Source: an uncultured Oscillospiraceae bacterium (GTDB lineage: Bacteria > Bacillota > Clostridia > Oscillospirales > Acutalibacteraceae). Taken from it: 54,634 nucleotides of DNA. A model generated the notes under the pieces. That model saw nothing but the letters and a program-made list of their open reading frames with translations. It ran no database searches and had not been told where the DNA came from. The DNA is taken from positions 1 to 54,634 of the forward strand of contig URGH01000007.1 of assembly GCA_900547305.1 (NCBI GenBank). The letters are read 5' to 3'. The stretch's first letter is position 1. Each line of letters starts with the position of its first letter. The position numbers were made by a program, and so were the translations under genes. Positions 51,350 through 54,634 of this stretch are shown here, piece after piece.

Positions 51350-51630
51350 AAAAAAAGCCCTGAGATTGCGGCAAAGCAATCTCAGGGACGAAATATCTTT
51401 CGCGGTACCACCCTGATTACCGTTTTTATAAAACGGTCACTCCGTAAGGCTCCAACAAGCCTTTTGCCCTGATAACGGTGCACTTCCGTAGCGGCATACT
51501 AAAGGTTCCGCCGCTCTGCTCGGGAACGAGACTTTTTTACCCTGCCGTATCGGCTTGCACCAACCGCCGACTCTCTTAAAACCGCCGAAAGTAAAAAATA
51601 ATTCCTTCGTAGCATTTAACTTATACCGAT
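51350..51630 (-). ncRNA. T-box leader, probable leucine specifier (CUC)
   Basis: On the minus strand: Stem I with AGAGAG and GGTTGGTGCAA distal motifs, the T-box core AGGGTGGTACCGCG (51401-51414), and a 12-bp terminator CCCTGAGATTGC / GCAATCTCAGGG followed by seven T. The TGGT bulge fits a tRNA with A73. Aligning the 3' side of the specifier loop to the B. subtilis glyQS leader (GGC-A-TTC..GAGC) puts CTC in the specifier position (CTC-G-TTCCCGAGC), a leucine codon. Uncharged tRNA-Leu would allow read-through into the LeuA-like operon. Confidence 0.93.
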
Positions 51631-51659
51631 ATTTTAACACCGTTTCCTCAATTTGTCAA
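51631..51659 (-). promoter_or_regulatory. promoter of the T-box operon
   Basis: Minus-strand TTGACA (51654-51659), 17 nt, TAAAAT (51631-51636), directly before the T-box leader. Confidence 0.85.
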
Positions 51660-51704
51660 GAGCGGGAAATGAAAATTTCGGCTTTACGATTTTTTCGAGT
51701 TTAA

Positions 51705-51733
51705 TTGACAAGTAATCGGGAATTGTGTAAAAT
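51705..51733 (+). promoter_or_regulatory. promoter of an orphan small RNA
   Basis: TTGACA (51705-51710), 17 nt, TAAAAT (51728-51733). It points away from the T-box promoter 45 nt to the left and has the same two hexamers. Confidence 0.8.
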
Positions 51734-51738
51734 AAAGT

Positions 51739-51815
51739 CGGTGAAATCACCCTTAAAGGCAACCTACAAAGGTAGGCAAGCCAAACAGAACCCAGCGCCC
51801 TCGGGGCGCTTTTTT
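51739..51815 (+). ncRNA. orphan structured small RNA (unrecognised)
   Basis: Between the promoter at 51705 and the terminator at 51794 lie about 75 nt with no usable reading frame. The sequence can fold as a GGTG/CACC hairpin with loop AAAT (51740-51751), then GGC-AA-CCTAC-AAAG-GTAGG-CAA-GCC (51758-51782), an A-rich linker and the terminator. The next gene is on the other strand, so this is not a leader. I do not recognise the family. Confidence 0.6.
51794..51815 (+). terminator. terminator of the orphan small RNA
   Basis: AGCGCCC, 3-nt loop, GGGCGCT (51794-51800 / 51804-51810) followed by a T run. Confidence 0.9.
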
Positions 51816-52293
51816 AAAGCGAAAACGATATATTCGTTCCCGTAGGTGTGTAAAGGCGGTATTTAACGCCCGCAGTTTCAAACATACGCTTTGAGGCGAG
51901 CACACTGTCGGAGTCGGAGTATTTATCCGACATATAAACCACCTCGGTTATGCCGGACTGGATAATCGCTTTCGCGCACTCGTTACAAGGAAAAAGCGTA
52001 GAGTAAACCGTGCAGCCGCGAACGCTGCCTACGGCGCAGTTTAAAATCGCATTAAGCTCGGCATGACATACATAAAGATACTTTGAATTAAGCGGGTCGC
52101 CGTCGCGCTCCCACGGAAAATCATCGTCGCTGCAGCAGCGCGGCATACCGTTGTAGCCCATTGAAAGAATACGCTTTTCGGAATTGACTATGCAGGCGCC
52201 CACCTGTGTTGACGGGTCCTTGCTGCGAAGCGATGAAAGTATGGCTATGCCCATAAAATATTCGTCCCAGCTTAAATAATCTGCTCTTTTCAA
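51814..52293 (-). CDS. dCMP deaminase (ComEB-like)
   Basis: 159 aa from TTG 52293 with AGAGGTG upstream; a GTG at 52302 overlaps that site. The zinc-binding HAE in CHAELNAIL (about 77) and PCNECAK (about 104) are the deaminase signature. The N-terminal SKDPSTQVGACIV and NGMPRCCSDDDFPW are typical of dCMP deaminase, which makes dUMP for thymidylate synthesis. It lies 17 nt after the MFS gene in the same direction. Confidence 0.92.
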   Translation of the reverse strand: MKRADYLSWDEYFMGIAILSSLRSKDPSTQVGACIVNSEKRILSMGYNGMPRCCSDDDFPWERDGDPLNSKYLYVCHAELNAILNCAVGSVRGCTVYSTLFPCNECAKAIIQSGITEVVYMSDKYSDSDSVLASKRMFETAGVKYRLYTPTGTNISFSL

Positions 52294-52310
52294 AATTAAC
52301 ACCTCTTATA

Positions 52311-53492
52311 TTAATTTGTTTTTTCTTCCTTAAAGAAAAGCACCGCGGTTATAATCATTATTATAGGAAAGACCGAGGATACCGCAAAGCCTACGTGCAG
52401 GTTGGTTACGTCCGCTATAATTCCCAAAAGCCACGGGCCTATGCAGCAGCCTATATCGCCGCACATTGCAAAAACGCTGAACATAACCGCGTCGCCTTTT
52501 GGGAACGCGCGGCTGCCGGCTGAAAGGGTTCCCGGCCAAAAAAGGCTTACGGTAAAGCCGCAAAGCGCGCAAGCCGAAAGCGCCAACACAGGATTTTTTG
52601 AAAATGCCGCAACATAATAGCAGGCGGCGCAAAGCGTGCTCATGGCTATTACCGTCTTTTTAAATGATATTTTTTCGGAAAATGCGGCGTAAAGCACGCG
52701 CCCCAGTCCCATAAACACCGCAAACGCGCATGGACCCGCAAGGTCGCCTATAACCTTTGAAATTCCGAGCGCCTTTTGCGCAAACATTGAAGCCCACTCC
52801 GCCATTGCAATTTCGGCGGCGCCCGAGCAGAGCATCATAATCATAAAGCAGCGGAAAAGGCGGGATTTAAACAGCGTTTTAAAGCTGTCGCTTTTTCTTT
52901 CGGGCTCGGGCTCGACTATCGGCACCTTAAAGAACGAAAACGCGTTAAAAAACGGAATTACCGCCCACAAAAGCGGAATGTACGACCAGCCCTTGTAGCC
53001 GAACGCGTGTAAAAGCAGGGTAGTGCCGACGGTGGTTATAGCCTGCCCCCAGCAGTAAAACGAATGTAAAAGCGACATATTGCCGCTTTTATTATCCGTC
53101 GGGAGCATTTCAATCATCGGGCTTAAAATAACCTCCATAAGCCCGCTGGCAAACGCGTAAACTATAATTGCAATTACAATTCCCACATACGGGTCCCACA
53201 TTATTCTCGGCAGAAACGCCGCAGCCGCAAGCCCCGCAGCCGCCGTAAACTGGCACATTACAGCCGCCTTGCGGTAGCCGGTTTTCGCAATTATTTTGGG
53301 GGATAAAATATCGGTTATCATCTGGGTTACAAAGTTGAACATAACCAGTCTTCCGAGCTTTTCATAGCCTATGCCGTAAACGTCCTGCAAAGCTATAAAA
53401 AGTATGGGTAAAAAGTTATTTACTATCGCCTGAACAAAATAACCTATGTATGATGAAATTTTGGTTGAGGCATAGCTTATTTTCTTATCCAT
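52311..53492 (-). CDS. MFS transporter
   Basis: 393 aa with about 12 transmembrane helices in two six-helix halves separated by a charged loop (VEPEPERKSDSF, about 196). The N-terminal part FVQAIVNNFLPILFIALQDVYGIGYEKLG and the SPMIEMLPTDNKSGNMSLLHSFYCWGQ segment resemble the fucose/sugar-type MFS group. The substrate is unknown. The start overlaps the end of the HAD phosphatase gene by 8 nt. Confidence 0.88.
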   Translation of the reverse strand: MDKKISYASTKISSYIGYFVQAIVNNFLPILFIALQDVYGIGYEKLGRLVMFNFVTQMITDILSPKIIAKTGYRKAAVMCQFTAAAGLAAAAFLPRIMWDPYVGIVIAIIVYAFASGLMEVILSPMIEMLPTDNKSGNMSLLHSFYCWGQAITTVGTTLLLHAFGYKGWSYIPLLWAVIPFFNAFSFFKVPIVEPEPERKSDSFKTLFKSRLFRCFMIMMLCSGAAEIAMAEWASMFAQKALGISKVIGDLAGPCAFAVFMGLGRVLYAAFSEKISFKKTVIAMSTLCAACYYVAAFSKNPVLALSACALCGFTVSLFWPGTLSAGSRAFPKGDAVMFSVFAMCGDIGCCIGPWLLGIIADVTNLHVGFAVSSVFPIIMIITAVLFFKEEKTN

Positions 53493-54144
53493 TTAATTTT
53501 CCTATCAGTTCCGTTATTTCCGCGGGGGCGGACATAAGATACTCAGCGCCGTTTTCCCGCAGTTCCTCTGCTGTTCTGAAGCCCCAAAGCACGCCTACGG
53601 GCAGTGCGCCCGCGTTTACCGCCGCCGCCATGTCCATTCCCGAATCGCCCGCTAAAATACATTCCGCGGGGGATACGCCGAGGGAATTTATCACGAGTAA
53701 TGTCAGCGCGGGGTCGGGCTTTGTTTTATAGCCCTCGCGTTTTCCCGCCACAAAATCGAATATGTCGCCGAAAAGGTTTTCTGCCACCTTTTCAGCCATT
53801 TCCTGCGCCTTGTTTGAAATAACAGCTAATTTAAGCCCGTTTTTCTTTAAATCGGCAAGCATTTCCCGCACGCCGTCATACGCCTTGGTTTTATCGTGAT
53901 AATGTACCCTGTAATCCTCCATAAAAAGCTCAAGGCAGGTAGTAATCGTTTTTTCATCGCGCCTGCTTTCGGGCAGCGCGCGCTCTATGAGCTTGGGTAT
54001 TCCGTCCCCTACGAAATATTTATATTCGGCAAGTTCATGCCCCGGAAAACCCAGTTTTTCAAGAGATCTTTCGGTGCTGCAGGCTAAATCTTCAATGGAA
54101 TTTGCCAAAGTGCCGTCAAGGTCGAACAAAACCGCCTTAATCAT
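53485..54144 (-). CDS. HAD-family phosphatase (phosphoglycolate phosphatase-like)
   Basis: 219 aa from ATG 54144, with AAAGGTGG six nt upstream. Motif I LFDLDGTLANS, cap helices (about 18-80), motif II VISNK, motif III Lys in GYKTKPDP and motif IV LAGDSGMDMAAAVNAG are all present, as in Gph/PGP enzymes that remove phosphate from phosphoglycolate or similar small molecules. The true substrate is unknown. Confidence 0.9.
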   Translation of the reverse strand: MIKAVLFDLDGTLANSIEDLACSTERSLEKLGFPGHELAEYKYFVGDGIPKLIERALPESRRDEKTITTCLELFMEDYRVHYHDKTKAYDGVREMLADLKKNGLKLAVISNKAQEMAEKVAENLFGDIFDFVAGKREGYKTKPDPALTLLVINSLGVSPAECILAGDSGMDMAAAVNAGALPVGVLWGFRTAEELRENGAEYLMSAPAEITELIGKLNG

Positions 54145-54162
54145 AAAAACCACCTTTAAAAC

Positions 54163-54197
54163 AAAAAAGCCCTCGGCTTGCGGTAAGCGCCGAGAGC
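54163..54197 (-). terminator. rpmB terminator
   Basis: Minus-strand stem GCTCTCGGC / GCCGAGGGC (54189-54197 / 54169-54177, one G-T pair), then six T, 18 nt after the rpmB stop. Confidence 0.9.
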
Positions 54198-54214
54198 ATT
54201 TTGCATTTCAAACA

Positions 54215-54403
54215 TCAGATTGCACGGGTAACCTTACCTGAACGCAGGCAGCGGGTGCAAACATTGATACGACGCGGAGTGCCGTTTACGATCGCCTTTA
54301 CCTTTTTAACATTCGGTTTCCAGGTTCTGTTTGAACGTCTGTGCGAGTGGGAGACTTTGATCCCGAAAGCAATTTCTTTACTGCAGATATCACATTTAGC
54401 CAT
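54215..54403 (-). CDS. rpmB: 50S ribosomal protein L28
   Basis: 62 aa from ATG 54403, with GGAGGT upstream. It starts AKCDICSKEIAFGIKVSHSH and has SNRTWKPNVKKV and CTRCLRSGKV. Two CxxC pairs show the zinc-binding (C+) form of L28. It is a single-gene unit with its own promoter and terminator, the usual layout in Firmicutes. Confidence 0.97.
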   Translation of the reverse strand: MAKCDICSKEIAFGIKVSHSHRRSNRTWKPNVKKVKAIVNGTPRRINVCTRCLRSGKVTRAI

Positions 54404-54459
54404 GGTCTGCACCTCCTTCTCTTTCTATACCGACATCAGCCGATTACATAGCAAACATT

Positions 54460-54488
54460 ATAATAACAGATTATGTGCAAAAAATCAA
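54460..54488 (-). promoter_or_regulatory. rpmB promoter
   Basis: Minus-strand TTGATT (54483-54488), 17 nt, TATTAT (54460-54465). It overlaps the stop codon of the preceding gene. Confidence 0.6.
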
Positions 54489-54634
54489 GTATTTTTTTTA
54501 TTATTTTCGGCTTTTATTATTCTGTCGGGGAAAACAGCCGCCTGAATCAGGTCTTCGGGAGCTATATCAAGCACGTCGGCAACGTTTGAATACCCCTCAG
54601 TCAGCTTTGCTGACAGCCGCTGACGGCGGCGGTC
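54485..54634 (-). CDS. C-terminal fragment of an unidentified protein (cut by window edge)
   Basis: The last 49 codons of a leftward gene are visible, ending NVADVLDIAPEDLIQAAVFP...ENNKKNT and a TGA at 54485. The start is beyond the window. The helical VADVLDIAPEDL stretch is reminiscent of a helix-turn-helix-type protein, but this is too little to name a family. Confidence 0.5.
   Translation of the reverse strand, partial: DRRRQRLSAKLTEGYSNVADVLDIAPEDLIQAAVFPDRIIKAENNKKNT

Noticed and set aside
51739..51815. Resemblance of the small RNA to a c-di-GMP-I riboswitch (GGCAA-CC...GCAA-GCC)
   Set aside because: The conserved GACGCAAAGCC strand and second helical arm are missing and no gene follows on that strand, so the likeness is only to a short nested stem.
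1..54634. CRISPR arrays, rRNA genes, prophage modules, replication origin
   Set aside because: No regularly spaced repeats, rRNA sequence, phage structural genes or DnaA-box clusters were seen on reading the window.

Overview
The window reads as chromosomal DNA of a low-to-mid GC Firmicute of class Clostridia, most likely a gut Oscillospiraceae/Ruminococcaceae relative. The grounds are AddAB instead of RecBCD, a T-box leader, an FMN riboswitch, sigma-A promoters of the TTGACA-17-TATAAT kind, a class B sortase, HPr with His15 and Ser46, LytR-CpsA-Psr and CmpB-type membrane proteins, and small clostridial proteins (DUF6472-like, DUF6514-like). The species is not identifiable by eye.

Layout. 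1-5.3 kb (minus): a partial tRNA-Pro-like gene, then an operon transcribed leftward from 5.2 kb: cysteine desulfurase, ThiI, the stand-alone CinA C-terminal amidase, sortase B, and a membrane-anchored protein whose N-terminus looks like a degenerate CinA MoCF domain. 5.3-10.8 kb: a degenerate GHKL-like protein divergent from gap, a GtrA-like protein, a GH25/LysM lysozyme, two unknown membrane proteins, a DUF1893 protein and a decayed aldo/keto reductase fragment. 10.8-27.6 kb (plus): a long run of housekeeping genes: lipoprotein, two-component pair, DUF1385, prmC, recA, recX, rimO, pgsA, cysE, sugar-phosphate epimerase-like, cysS, tRNA N6-methyltransferase, rsmI, LCP protein, CmpB-like, a 59-aa DUF6472-like protein and plsC. 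27.8-30.9 kb: an AraC regulator with a GH2 beta-mannosidase-like enzyme. 31.4-32.2 kb: FMN riboswitch and ribU.

32.2-41.9 kb holds addB and addA. An AT-rich helicase/nuclease gene of about 2.7 kb sits in the first codons of addB. It is flanked by 36-bp perfect direct repeats, so addB has a rebuilt start on the right and an 11-codon remnant on the left next to its apparent old promoter. No recombinase is carried. This looks like a single-gene cargo insertion, possibly a defence gene.

44.4-51.7 kb (minus) is the most unusual system. A T-box leader whose specifier triplet I read as CUC (Leu) precedes five tightly packed genes: (i) a LeuA-like protein that has lost the metal ligands and catalytic arginine but keeps the C-terminal leucine-sensing domain; (ii) a fusion of a xylose-isomerase-type TIM barrel to an acyl-CoA synthetase; (iii) an amidohydrolase-2 protein; (iv) O-acetylhomoserine sulfhydrylase (metY); (v) homoserine O-acetyltransferase (metA, with Glu111). 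This couples a leucine signal to methionine synthesis genes and to acyl-CoA and hydrolase enzymes of unknown substrate. Just upstream, pointing away, is a compact orphan small-RNA unit (promoter, about 80 nt, terminator) that I do not recognise. The right edge carries a dCMP deaminase, an MFS transporter, a HAD phosphatase, rpmB and a truncated unknown gene.
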